From: Dactylosporangium sp. AC04546
Lineage (GTDB): Bacteria > Actinomycetota > Actinomycetes > Mycobacteriales > Micromonosporaceae
NCBI RefSeq assembly: GCF_022095675.1
Contig: NZ_JAHYSG010000097.1
Location: forward strand, 1-47,333
DNA length: 47,333 nucleotides
Direction of reading: 5' to 3'
Shown: piece after piece, positions 25,406-33,331 of the stretch
How the letters are laid out: every line of letters begins with the position of its first letter
Numbering within the stretch: position 1 is the stretch's first letter
The notes under the pieces: model-generated
Told to the model about the DNA's origin: nothing
Database searches by the model: none
Seen by the model: the letters and a program-made list of their open reading frames with translations, nothing else
Translations under genes and position numbers: made by a program

Positions 25406-25416
25406 GAACGTGCGCG

Positions 25417-25443
25417 GGGGCGTGGACCGTCGGTCCGCGCCCC
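25417..25443 (+). terminator. Terminator-like hairpin after the GH95-like gene
   Basis: GGGGCGTGGACC (25417-25428) pairs with GGTCCGCGCCCC (25432-25443) with one G-U pair and a 3-nt loop, 11 nt after the stop. Confidence 0.7.
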
Positions 25444-25525
25444 TGTGGCATGCACGCCACCGTGGCGACCCGGGCACGCCGACGGGCCCGGGCACCTCGA
25501 GCGGGTGCACGGGCATGCGGGTATC

Positions 25526-25559
25526 GGTGCCGGCCGCCGGGCGCCCGGCGGTCGGCACC
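25526..25559. repeat. 34-bp near-perfect palindrome in the intergenic region
   Basis: Two 17-nt arms, 25526-25542 and 25543-25559, are complementary except for one G-U pair, with no unpaired centre. It is a second strong hairpin 80 nt after the first, in the 398-bp gap between the glycosidase and fuconate dehydratase genes; a backup terminator or insulator is possible. Confidence 0.75.
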
Positions 25560-25660
25560 CACCCCGCGGCGCGTCGGCGTCACGCTGCGGGGTGCTGTCC
25601 GCAGGTCCCCGGAGCGGTGGGTCCGCTCATCGAACCATGGACAACCCTCAACGCAGAGTG

Positions 25661-25681
25661 AACATCGGAGGTCTCGATTCG
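25661..25681 (+). promoter_or_regulatory. Putative operator C upstream of the fuconate dehydratase operon
   Basis: Begins AACATCGGAGGTCTC and matches operator D, exactly 100 bp downstream, at 14 of 15 positions, and the inverted element at 22219-22239 at 17 of 21. Probably binds a shared regulator. Confidence 0.6.
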
Positions 25682-25760
25682 TCAAGATGCTTGCCGGACT
25701 TCCGTTCAGGCGAACAAAAGCCGAAAACTGCCCCTTGCCCTCGGGACCATGATCCTGCTA

Positions 25761-25775
25761 AACATCGGATGTCTC
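25761..25775 (+). promoter_or_regulatory. Putative operator D upstream of the fuconate dehydratase operon
   Basis: AACATCGGATGTCTC contains the perfect palindrome ACATCGGATGT. It lies 28 nt before the dehydratase start and overlaps a weak -10-like TAAACA (25759-25764). A TTGCCC 18 bp upstream could be its -35. Confidence 0.55.
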
Positions 25776-25803
25776 TGCAACGCGCACCTAGGACGGGAAC
25801 CGA

Positions 25804-27117
25804 ATGACGAGCCGATTTGTGTCGCTGGACACCTACGACGTACGGTTCCCGACCTCACAGCACCTCGACGGCTCCGACGCGATGAACCCCGACCCCGACT
25901 ACTCCGCCGCGTACGTCGTGCTGCGCACGGACGCCGAGGACGGGCGCGAGGGCCACGGGTTCGCCTTCACCATCGGCCGGGGCAACGAGGTGCAGACCGC
26001 CGCCATCCACGCCCTGCGACCGTACCTCGTGGGCCGGCTCACCAAGGAGGTCCTCGACGACCTCGGCGGACTCTGGCGGGAGCTGGTCCACGACTCGCAG
26101 CTGCGCTGGCTCGGGCCGGAGAAGGGTGTCATGCACATGGCCATCTCCGCCGTCGTCAACGCGCTGTGGGACCTCAAGGCGAAGCGGGCCGGGCTGCCGC
26201 TGTGGCAGCTGCTCGGCTCGATGACCCCCGAGGAGCTCGTCGACCTCGTCGACTTCCGGTACCTCACCGACGCCCTCACGCGGGACGAGGCGCTGGAGCT
26301 GCTCCGCCCGGGCGCCGAAGGGCGCTCCGAGCGCATCGCGACGCTGCTGGAGCACGGGTACCCGGCCTACGCCACCTCACCCGGCTGGCTGGGGTACTCC
26401 GACGAGAAGCTGCGCCGCCTGTGCCGCGAGGCCGTCGACGCCGGCTTCACCCAGATCAAGCTCAAGGTCGGCGCGGACCTCGAGGACGACCTGCGCCGCA
26501 TGCGGATCGCCCGCGAGGTCTGCGGGCCCGACGTGCGGATCGCGGTCGACGCCAACCAGCGCTGGGACGTCGGCACCGCCGTCGAGTGGGTCCGGGCGCT
26601 CGCGCCCTACCACCCGTGGTGGGTCGAGGAACCGACCAGCCCCGACGACGTGGTCGGGCACGCCGAGATCGCGCGGAGGATCGCCCCGATCCCGGTCGCG
26701 ACCGGCGAGCACGTGCAGAACCGGGTCGTGTTCAAGCAGCTGCTGCAGCTCGACGCCGTCTCGTTCGTCCAGCTCGACGCCGCCCGCGTCGCCGGGGTGA
26801 ACGAGAACATCGCGATCCTGCTGCTCGCCGCCAAGTTCGGGGTGCCGGTCTGCCCGCACGCCGGCGGCGTCGGGTTGTGCGAGCTCGTCCAGCACCTCTC
26901 CATGTTCGACTACGTGGCCGTCTCCCGGTCCATGGACGACCGCGTCATCGAGTACGTCGACCACCTCCACGAACACTTCACCGACCCGGTCCAGCTGCGC
27001 GAGGGCCGCTACCTCGCGCCGACGGCCCCCGGGTTCAGCTCCACCATGCGGGCGGAGAGCCGGGCCCGCTACGCCTATCCGGACGGCCCCATCTGGAACC
27101 CCACCAACACCCCCTGA
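25804..27117 (+). CDS. L-fuconate dehydratase (enolase superfamily)
   Basis: Dehydrates L-fuconate to 2-keto-3-deoxy-L-fuconate in the non-phosphorylative L-fucose pathway. The 437-residue product closely follows the ENOSF1/FucD family along its whole length ([74 protein letters not shown]). Catalytic and metal residues are visible: Lys219 and Lys221 (IKLKVGAD), Asp249 (VDANQRW), Glu275 (VEEPTSPDD), Glu302 (ATGEHVQN) and His352. It starts an operon with the ABC importer 8 nt downstream. The fucose dehydrogenase, lactonase and later enzymes are not in this window. Confidence 0.93.
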   Translation: MTSRFVSLDTYDVRFPTSQHLDGSDAMNPDPDYSAAYVVLRTDAEDGREGHGFAFTIGRGNEVQTAAIHALRPYLVGRLTKEVLDDLGGLWRELVHDSQLRWLGPEKGVMHMAISAVVNALWDLKAKRAGLPLWQLLGSMTPEELVDLVDFRYLTDALTRDEALELLRPGAEGRSERIATLLEHGYPAYATSPGWLGYSDEKLRRLCREAVDAGFTQIKLKVGADLEDDLRRMRIAREVCGPDVRIAVDANQRWDVGTAVEWVRALAPYHPWWVEEPTSPDDVVGHAEIARRIAPIPVATGEHVQNRVVFKQLLQLDAVSFVQLDAARVAGVNENIAILLLAAKFGVPVCPHAGGVGLCELVQHLSMFDYVAVSRSMDDRVIEYVDHLHEHFTDPVQLREGRYLAPTAPGFSSTMRAESRARYAYPDGPIWNPTNTP

Positions 27118-27125
27118 GGACTCCC

Positions 27126-28160
27126 ATGAGAATCCTGCCGGCAATCGCCGCCGCCGCCCTGGTCGTGAGCCTCGCTGCCTGTAGCGACTCCGCGGACCCG
27201 AAGAACTCCTCCGACAGCAACAGCCCGCCCATCGCGGTCGACCTCCCGCGCGCCGACTCCGACTTCTGGAACAGCTACGCGAAGTACATCCCGCAGTTCG
27301 CCAAGGACAGCGGCATCAACCTGATGACGCCGACCAACTCGCAGAACGACATCGCCAAGCTCGTCGCCAACACCCAGGCATTGACGAGCCAGGGCGCCAA
27401 GGCGATCGTGATGGCACCGCAGGACACCGGCGCCATCGCCAGCACCCTCACCACCCTGGAGCAGAAGAAGATCCCCGTGGTCACCGTGGACACGCGGCCC
27501 GACAAGGGCAACGTCTACATGGTCGTGCGCGCCGACAACCGGGCGTACGGCCAGAAGGCGTGCGAGTTCCTCGGCCAGAAGCTCGGTGGCAAGGGCAAGG
27601 TCGTCGAGTTCCAGGGCTCGCTGTCGTCGGTGAACGGCCGGGACCGCTCCGAGGCGTTCGCCGAGTGCATGAAGGACAAGTTCCCCGGCATCACCGTCTT
27701 CGCCGAGCCGACCGAGTGGGAGGGCGCGAAGGCGTCCGCCGCGCTGCAGACCCGCCTCGCCCAGCACCCCGACATCAACGGCATCTACATGCAGGCCGGC
27801 GGCGTGTTCCTGGCCCCGACCCTGCAGCTGCTGCGCTCGAAGAACCTGCTGGTGTCGCCGACCGACCCCAAGCACATCTTCATCGTCTCCAACGACGGCA
27901 TCCCGCAGGAGTTCGAGGCGATCCGCAAGGGCGAGATCGACGCGACCGTCTCCCAGCCGGCCGACCTCTACGCGAAGTACGCGCTCTACTACGCCAAGGC
28001 GGCCGTGGAGGGCAAGACGTTCCAGCCCGGCAAGACCGACCACGACAGCACCATCGTCAAGGTCCGCGACGGCGTCCTCGAGGACCAGCTGCCCGCCCCG
28101 CTCGTCACCAAGGACAACGTCGACGACACGGCGTTGTGGGGAAACCAGATCGGTAAATGA
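27126..28160 (+). CDS. Sugar ABC transporter substrate-binding lipoprotein (RbsB/RhaS type)
   Basis: A 344-residue lipoprotein of the periplasmic-binding-protein-1 group that captures a sugar at the cell surface. The lipobox is LVVSLAAC with Cys19, then a Ser/Asp/Asn-rich linker, and the two-lobe fold: PRADSDFWNSYAKYI, AIVMAPQDTGAIASTL, PVVTVDTRPDKGN, EFQGSLSSVNGRDRSEAF and FIVSNDGIPQEFEAIRKGEI. It lies between fuconate dehydratase and the ATPase, whose ATG overlaps its stop. Context suggests L-fucose or a fucose-containing sugar as ligand (inference). Confidence 0.93.
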   Translation: MRILPAIAAAALVVSLAACSDSADPKNSSDSNSPPIAVDLPRADSDFWNSYAKYIPQFAKDSGINLMTPTNSQNDIAKLVANTQALTSQGAKAIVMAPQDTGAIASTLTTLEQKKIPVVTVDTRPDKGNVYMVVRADNRAYGQKACEFLGQKLGGKGKVVEFQGSLSSVNGRDRSEAFAECMKDKFPGITVFAEPTEWEGAKASAALQTRLAQHPDINGIYMQAGGVFLAPTLQLLRSKNLLVSPTDPKHIFIVSNDGIPQEFEAIRKGEIDATVSQPADLYAKYALYYAKAAVEGKTFQPGKTDHDSTIVKVRDGVLEDQLPAPLVTKDNVDDTALWGNQIGK

Positions 28161-29656
28161 TGACCGTTGACCAACCGGCCGTGGCGGCGCTCGAAGTGTC
28201 CAAGCACTTCGGCGCCACCACGGCGCTGTCGAACGTGACCCTGCGGATCGCGCCGGGTGAGACGCACGCCCTGGTCGGGCGCAACGGCGCCGGCAAGTCG
28301 ACCCTCGTGTCGCTGCTCACCGGCCTGCACCGGCCGGACGGCGGCGAGATCCGCTTCGCCGGCACCGCCGCGCCCCCGGTCGCCGACCGGGCCGCGTGGC
28401 GGCAGCGCGTCGCCTGCGTCTTCCAGCGCTCCACGATCATCCCGTCACTGACGGTCGCCGAGAACCTGTTCCTGAACCGGCAGGCCGACCGGGGCCCGAT
28501 CCGCTGGCGGGCCCTGCGCACGAAGGCGGCCGACCTGCTCGCCGAGTACGCCGTCGACGTCGACCCCGCTGCCCTGGCCGGCGACCTGGACGTCGAGCAG
28601 CGCCAGCTCGTCGAGATCGCCCGGGCCCTGTCGCAGGGTGCCCGGTTCATCATCCTGGACGAGCCGACGGCCCGCCTCGACGCCACCGGCATCGACCGGC
28701 TCTTCGAGCGGCTCCGGAGCCTGAGCGCCTCGGGCGTCACCATGCTGTTCATCTCCCATCATCTCCAGGAGGTGTACCGCGTGTGCGACACGGTCACCGT
28801 GCTGCGCGACGCCCGGTGGGTCCTCACCGAGCCCGTGGCCGACGTCGGGCACGACGCGCTTGTCGCGGCGATGACCGGCGAGGCGGTCGGGCTCACGACC
28901 GTCGCGCCGCGCCCGCCGGTGGCCGAGACCGCGGACACCGCCCTGCGGCTGTCCGGCCTCGCCCTCGACGGCGCCTACGAGCCGCTCGACCTGACCGTCC
29001 GGGCCGGCGAGATCGTCGGCGTCACCGGCTCGGGCAGCAGCGGCAAGGTGTCCCTCGCCGAGACCGTGGGCGGCCTGCGCAGGCCGACCGCGGGCACGAT
29101 CGAGGTCGGCCCGGCAACCGTGAAGGCCGGCAGCGTGCCGGCCGCGCTCGCCGCCGGGATCGGCCTGGTACCGCAGGACCGCCACCGCGAGGGGCTGATC
29201 CCGCTGCTGTCCGTGGGCGAGAACGCCACCCTGCCGATCGCCGGCAGGCTCGGCCCGGCCGGTGCGATCGTGCCCAGCCGGCGGCGGGCCGTCGCCGAGG
29301 CGTTCATCCGGCGGTACGACATCCGCACCGAGGGACCGGATGCGCCGGTCAGCAGCCTGTCCGGCGGAAACGCCCAGAAGGTCGTCCTCGCGCGGGCGTT
29401 GAGCACCGACCCGCGGGTGCTGGTCCTCATCAACCCGACCGCGGGCGTCGACGTCCGCTCGAAGGAGTCGCTGCTCGGCGCGGTCCGCACGGCCGCCGAC
29501 GCCGGCACGGCCGTCCTGATGGTCTCCGACGAGCTCGACGACCTGCGCCACTGCGACCGGGTCCTCGTCATGTTCCACGGGCGGGTCACCGCCGAACTGC
29601 AGGCCGGCTGGAGCGACACCGACGTGGTCGCCGCCGTCGAAGGAGTATCCGCATGA
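28157..29656 (+). CDS. Sugar ABC transporter ATP-binding protein, two ABC domains
   Basis: A 499-residue energising subunit of a ribose/rhamnose-class importer with two fused nucleotide-binding domains. The first is intact: Walker A GRNGAGKST (Lys47), signature-like DVEQRQLVEIARAL and Walker B FIILDEPTARLD. The second is degenerate: Walker A GSGSSGKVSL, a good signature LSGGNAQKVVLARAL, but Walker B reads VLVLINPTAGVD, with Ile-Asn where Asp-Glu is expected, so it probably binds but does not hydrolyse ATP. It overlaps the binding protein upstream and the permease downstream by 4 and 4 nt (ATGA). One permease gene follows, so the channel is likely a homodimer. Confidence 0.93.
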   Translation: MMTVDQPAVAALEVSKHFGATTALSNVTLRIAPGETHALVGRNGAGKSTLVSLLTGLHRPDGGEIRFAGTAAPPVADRAAWRQRVACVFQRSTIIPSLTVAENLFLNRQADRGPIRWRALRTKAADLLAEYAVDVDPAALAGDLDVEQRQLVEIARALSQGARFIILDEPTARLDATGIDRLFERLRSLSASGVTMLFISHHLQEVYRVCDTVTVLRDARWVLTEPVADVGHDALVAAMTGEAVGLTTVAPRPPVAETADTALRLSGLALDGAYEPLDLTVRAGEIVGVTGSGSSGKVSLAETVGGLRRPTAGTIEVGPATVKAGSVPAALAAGIGLVPQDRHREGLIPLLSVGENATLPIAGRLGPAGAIVPSRRRAVAEAFIRRYDIRTEGPDAPVSSLSGGNAQKVVLARALSTDPRVLVLINPTAGVDVRSKESLLGAVRTAADAGTAVLMVSDELDDLRHCDRVLVMFHGRVTAELQAGWSDTDVVAAVEGVSA

Positions 29657-30663
29657 CCACCACCGCCCCGGCCCCCGTCGCCAGCCGCCGGCGCGCCGTC
29701 CCGAGGCTCGCTCGCATGCGGGACCTCACGCTCGTGCCGGCGATCATCGTGCTGCTCATCGTGGGCGCGCTGATCGACCCGGTGTTCCTGACCGGCGCCA
29801 ACCTCGTCAACGTCCTGCAGCAGCAGACCGAGCTGTCACTGCTGGTCCTGGCCGAGACACTGATCCTCATCGGCGGCCGGTTCGACCTGTCCCTGGAGTC
29901 GACGGTGGGCCTGGCCCCGGCGCTGGGCGTGGCGTTGGTGATCCCGGCCGCGAGCAACGGCATCGGCACCGAGTGGCCTTATGCGCTCGCCGTGCCGATC
30001 TGCCTGCTCGTCGGCCTGGCCGTGGGTGCGCTCAACGGCCTGCTGATCCTCCGCTTCGGATTGTCCGCGTTCATCGTCACACTGGGCATGCTGATCACGC
30101 TGCGGGGCCTGCAGATCGGCATCACCGGCGGCCAGAGCGTCTTCGACGTCCCACCGTCGGTGTTGTACCTGGGCAACGCGGCCTGGCTGGGCCTGCCGCT
30201 GTCGATCTGGATCTGCGCGGCCCTGTTCGCCGCCGGCATCGCGGCACTCGGCTGGTTCCGCCACGGCCGGGCGGTGTACGCCATCGGCGGCAACGTCGAC
30301 GCGGCGCGGGCGGCCGGCATCCGCAGCAACCGGGTGATGTGGATCGTGTTCATGGTCGCCGGCCTGCTGGCGGCCCTGGCCGGGCTGCTGATGACCGGCC
30401 GCCTGGGCTCGGTGGCCGCCGCCCAGGGAGACGGCATGATCTTCCAGGTCTTCGCGGCTGCCGTCATCGGCGGCGTGAGCATGGACGGCGGCAAGGGCAC
30501 CCTATTCGGCGCCCTCTGCGGCGTGCTGGTCCTCGGCCTGATCAGCAACATCCTGACGCTGGCCGGCGTCTCCGCCCAGTGGATCCAGGCGGTGTACGGC
30601 CTGATCATCCTGGTCGCGCTGATCCTGGCCCGGGTCACGACGGGCAAAGCCCAGGACTCCTAG
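29653..30663 (+). CDS. Sugar ABC transporter permease (RbsC type)
   Basis: A 336-residue membrane channel subunit of the importer, with about nine to ten hydrophobic helices and the BPD_transp_2 family marks GGRFDLSLESTVGLAPALG, AFIVTLGMLITLRGLQIGIT and the coupling-loop region YAIGGNVDAARAAGIRSNRV, ending AVIGGVSMDGGKGTLFGALC. The ATG at 29653 has AAGGAG (29640-29645) at 7 nt and overlaps the ATPase stop. It is the last gene of the operon and is followed by a complex hairpin. Confidence 0.93.
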   Translation: MTTTAPAPVASRRRAVPRLARMRDLTLVPAIIVLLIVGALIDPVFLTGANLVNVLQQQTELSLLVLAETLILIGGRFDLSLESTVGLAPALGVALVIPAASNGIGTEWPYALAVPICLLVGLAVGALNGLLILRFGLSAFIVTLGMLITLRGLQIGITGGQSVFDVPPSVLYLGNAAWLGLPLSIWICAALFAAGIAALGWFRHGRAVYAIGGNVDAARAAGIRSNRVMWIVFMVAGLLAALAGLLMTGRLGSVAAAQGDGMIFQVFAAAVIGGVSMDGGKGTLFGALCGVLVLGLISNILTLAGVSAQWIQAVYGLIILVALILARVTTGKAQDS

Positions 30664-30668
30664 CGGCT

Positions 30669-30755
30669 CCCGCTCACGAGACGACCACCCCGAAGGGCGT
30701 GACGGCGAGATCGCCGCCGCACGCCCAGATCGGGGCCGGGCGGATCGTGAGCGGG
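30669..30755. terminator. Nested hairpin after the fucose ABC operon
   Basis: CCCGCTCACGA (30669-30679) is perfectly complementary to 30745-30755; inside, GGGCGTG (30695-30701) pairs with CACGCCC (30720-30726) and GGCGA (30704-30708) with TCGCC (30711-30715). It begins 5 nt after the permease stop and may end the operon. It also lies within a short minus-strand reading frame. Confidence 0.5.
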
Positions 30756-30802
30756 GCGTCGTCGCCCGGGACGCGCACCTGCGTCTCGTCCGGGTGGCGC
30801 AT
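30674..30802 (-). CDS. Possible 42-residue small protein or gene remnant
   Basis: A minus-strand frame (MRHPDETQVRVPGDDAPLTI, then a part rich in Pro, Gly and Val ending FGVVVS) fills the gap between the permease and the methyltransferase. Its third positions are almost all G or C, like real genes here. There is no clear ribosome site, and no family was recognised. It starts 9 nt from the divergent methyltransferase ATG. It may be a true small gene, a fragment, or chance in GC-rich DNA. Confidence 0.35.
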   Translation of the reverse strand: MRHPDETQVRVPGDDAPLTIRPAPIWACGGDLAVTPFGVVVS

Positions 30803-30811
30803 GATGGGCGG

Positions 30812-31453
30812 ATGAGTGACGACGTGGTGGCCGAGCAGGTGCGGTACTACCGGCGCCGCGCCGGCGAGTACGACGCGACGGCGTACGGGGACGTCGGCGC
30901 CGCTCGTGAGCGGATCGCGCGGCTGGTGGCGCGGATGCGGCCGGCCGGGCGGGTGCTCGAGATCGCCTGCGGGACCGGGCTGTGGACCGAGGCGCTCGCC
31001 GCGCACGCGGAGTCGCTGCTGGCGATCGACGCGGCGCCCGAGACGATCGCGATCGCCCGGGAGCGGGCGCCGGGCGCCGCCTTCGAGGTGGCCGACGTGT
31101 TCGCCTGGACCACCGCCGAGCAGTTCGACGTCGTCTTCTTCTCGGCCTGGCTGTCGCACGTGCCGGACAGCCGGTTCCCGGCCTTCTGGGCGCAGCTGCG
31201 GGGGCTGCTCACCGACGGCGGGCGGGTGTGGTTCCTCGACGAGCACGTCGACGAACAGGCCAAGGAGGCCTGGGTCGGGGACCAGATCGTCGAGCGGACC
31301 CTGCAGGACGGGGGGACGTTTCGCATCGTGAAGCAGTTCATCGACCCCGCCACGCTCGTCGGGCGGCTGCGCGGGCTCGGCTGGGACTGCCGCATCGAGC
31401 GCGACGGCACCGACTGGATCCTCGGCGAGGCCCGCCCCGTGGCGGGTCGCTGA
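30812..31453 (+). CDS. Class I SAM-dependent methyltransferase
   Basis: A 213-residue methyltransferase. Motif I is VLEIACGTGLWTEAL, the acidic motif II LLAIDAAPETIAIARERAPG, then FDVVFFSAWLSHVP and LTDGGRVWFLDEHVD. It resembles small actinobacterial methyltransferases of the Methyltransf_25 type; the substrate is unknown. The ATG at 30812 is chosen because family similarity starts there, although the frame extends 18 nt upstream. It is convergent with, and 6 nt from, the SRPBCC gene. Confidence 0.88.
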   Translation: MSDDVVAEQVRYYRRRAGEYDATAYGDVGAARERIARLVARMRPAGRVLEIACGTGLWTEALAAHAESLLAIDAAPETIAIARERAPGAAFEVADVFAWTTAEQFDVVFFSAWLSHVPDSRFPAFWAQLRGLLTDGGRVWFLDEHVDEQAKEAWVGDQIVERTLQDGGTFRIVKQFIDPATLVGRLRGLGWDCRIERDGTDWILGEARPVAGR

Positions 31454-31459
31454 CCCGGC

Positions 31460-31873
31460 TCAGTCCTCCTGCGACTCCTCGCAGAAGCGCTTGAGGCCCT
31501 TGAGGTCCTCGCGGAGCCGGGATCGAAGCACCTCCTCGGGTGCCTGGCCGACCATCGGCACCTGGCTCTCGTCCAGCTCGACGACCGCGAACACGTCGGT
31601 GCCGCGGCCTGCGGCCTCCTCCAGGCGGAACGTCTCGGTCAGCACCGCGCTGTCCCAGTGCACCAGGCGGCCCGGCTCCGTGCCGGCGAGCACCGCGTCG
31701 AGCTCGACCCGCCGCCCGCCGATGTCCAGGGTCATCCGCGCCACCGACCGGGCAAGCGGCGTCAGGCTCAGCACCGAGGACATGAACCTGGGGTACTCCT
31801 CGAAGTGCACCAGGTGCTCGTAGGCCGACATCGGCGGCACGCCGACCCGGACGCCGTCACGCATGATGATCAT
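31460..31873 (-). CDS. SRPBCC / polyketide-cyclase-like protein
   Basis: A 137-residue START/SRPBCC-fold protein with the pattern VPPMSAYEHLVHFEEYPRFM, RRVELDAVLAGTEPGRLVHW and a long C-terminal helix RSRLREDLKGLKRFCEES, as in cyclase/dehydrase (Coq10-like) proteins. It probably binds a hydrophobic small molecule; the ligand is unknown. The ATG at 31873 has a G-rich stretch (GGGGGT) in ribosome-site position. It is divergent from the sugar-binding lipoprotein across a 129-bp gap containing the inverted repeat ACGGTACG/CGTACCGT (31905-31912 and 31933-31940), a possible operator. Confidence 0.8.
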   Translation of the reverse strand: MIIMRDGVRVGVPPMSAYEHLVHFEEYPRFMSSVLSLTPLARSVARMTLDIGGRRVELDAVLAGTEPGRLVHWDSAVLTETFRLEEAAGRGTDVFAVVELDESQVPMVGQAPEEVLRSRLREDLKGLKRFCEESQED

Positions 31874-32002
31874 GATCGCACCCCCGTCGGGCTCGCGTGC
31901 TTCAACGGTACGCCGGCGCCGCGGACGAAGTTCGTACCGTCCGGTGGCGGGAGACCGACACAAAGCGCGCGGGCCAGGGTGGTGCGCCCCACAATCGGCG
32001 CC

Positions 32003-33265
32003 GTGTCCGGTCATCGACTTCCAGCAGCCGCGCGCGTCGTGGTCGCCGCCCTCCTTGCCGGTGCGCTCGTGGCCTGTGAGCAGCGGGCCACACCGCCGAT
32101 CGTGGACGACGACCGGCACAGCCGGCCCGGGACGCTGGTGATCTGGGCCGACGACGACCGGGTCAAGGCGCTGCGGCCGTTCGCCGAGCAGTTCGCCGCG
32201 CGGCACGGCATCCACGTCGAGTTCGACGGGGCGGCGACGGCGGACGACCGGCGGTACGACTTCCTGGCCGCCGTCCGTGCGGGCAAGGGACCCGACCTCT
32301 TCCTCGGCGAGCACTCGTTCACCGGGGAGTTCGTCGCCGCGAAGGCGGTCGTGCCGATCGAGCTGCCCGAGCCGGTGCGGGCCGGGTTCGAGCCGCTGTC
32401 CATCCGGGCCGGGACCTACGACGGACAGCTGTACCTGCTGCCGCACGGCTTCAGCAGCGTCGTGCTGTACCGCGACACCAGGCTGGTGCCCGAGGCGCCG
32501 GCCACCATCGAAGACCTCGTCGCCGCCGGCCGCCGGGTCGTGACCGCCGGGCAGGCCAGCGAGATCCTCGGCCTGCCGGTCGGCGAGAGCGGCGACCTCG
32601 AGCACGTCTACCCGCTGTACACCTCGGCCGGCGGCTACCTGTTCGCCGCGAAGGACGACGGCACGGCCGACCCCGCCCAGCCCGCCCTGGGCACGCCCGC
32701 GTCCGTCGCCGCGTTCCGGCGCCTCGCCGAGCTCGGCGAGACCGGCTCCGGTGCGCTCCAGCGGTACCTCGACCTCGGCAAGGTCTCGGGGACGGTGGCC
32801 GGCGGGCGGGTGCCGATGGTCGCCCTGCACCCGTTCATGATGGAGCTCGTCCGCCCGTTGACCCAGGCGACCTGGGCGGCCTCGCCGGTGCCGGGGTTCG
32901 CCGGCGGGCGGCCGGCCCGGCCGCTGGTGCGGGTCCAGGGGTTCTACCTGTCCAGCGCCGCGAAGAACCGGGACCTCGCCGAGCAGTTCCTGCTCGAGGT
33001 GGCGGCCACCGTCGAGGTGCAGCACGCCCTGTACGCGGCCTGGCCGATGGTGCCGGCGCTCGCCACGGCCATCGACGTGGTCGTCCGTGCGGACCCGGAC
33101 ATGCTGGCCGTGCTCGACGTCGCCCGCACCGGCGAGCTGGTGCCGTCCATCCCGCAGATGCGCAAGGTGTGGACCCCGTTCGGCAAGGCCGAGGCCGAGG
33201 TCGTCGGCGGCGGCGACCCGGCGAAGGCGGTCGCGGACGCCGCGGCGAGCGTCGGGAGCGGCTGA
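32003..33265 (+). CDS. Orphan extracellular sugar-binding lipoprotein (MalE-like)
   Basis: A 420-residue solute-binding protein of ABC importers (SBP_bac_1/MalE fold). The signal peptide ends in the lipobox ALLAGALVAC (Cys25); the mature part shows TLVIWADDDRVKALRPFAEQ, KGPDLFLGEHSFTGEF, the hinge YLLPHGFSSVVLYRDTRLVP and VQGFYLSSAAKNRDLAEQFL. No permease or ATPase is next to it, so it is an orphan that may work with transporters elsewhere or act as a sensor. The GTG at 32003 gives a normal signal peptide, but lacks a clear ribosome site; a GTG further upstream is possible. Confidence 0.9.
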   Translation: MSGHRLPAAARVVVAALLAGALVACEQRATPPIVDDDRHSRPGTLVIWADDDRVKALRPFAEQFAARHGIHVEFDGAATADDRRYDFLAAVRAGKGPDLFLGEHSFTGEFVAAKAVVPIELPEPVRAGFEPLSIRAGTYDGQLYLLPHGFSSVVLYRDTRLVPEAPATIEDLVAAGRRVVTAGQASEILGLPVGESGDLEHVYPLYTSAGGYLFAAKDDGTADPAQPALGTPASVAAFRRLAELGETGSGALQRYLDLGKVSGTVAGGRVPMVALHPFMMELVRPLTQATWAASPVPGFAGGRPARPLVRVQGFYLSSAAKNRDLAEQFLLEVAATVEVQHALYAAWPMVPALATAIDVVVRADPDMLAVLDVARTGELVPSIPQMRKVWTPFGKAEAEVVGGGDPAKAVADAAASVGSG

Positions 33266-33331
33266 TCCGGCCCGCAGGATGGCGTGTTTGCGGGTCGCCG
33301 GCCACCGGCCCGGCTCCCGACAATCGATGAC

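Noticed and set aside
22838..25558. 906-residue minus-strand frame opposite the glycosidase
   Set aside because: Shadow frame with repetitive Val/Arg/Gly composition.
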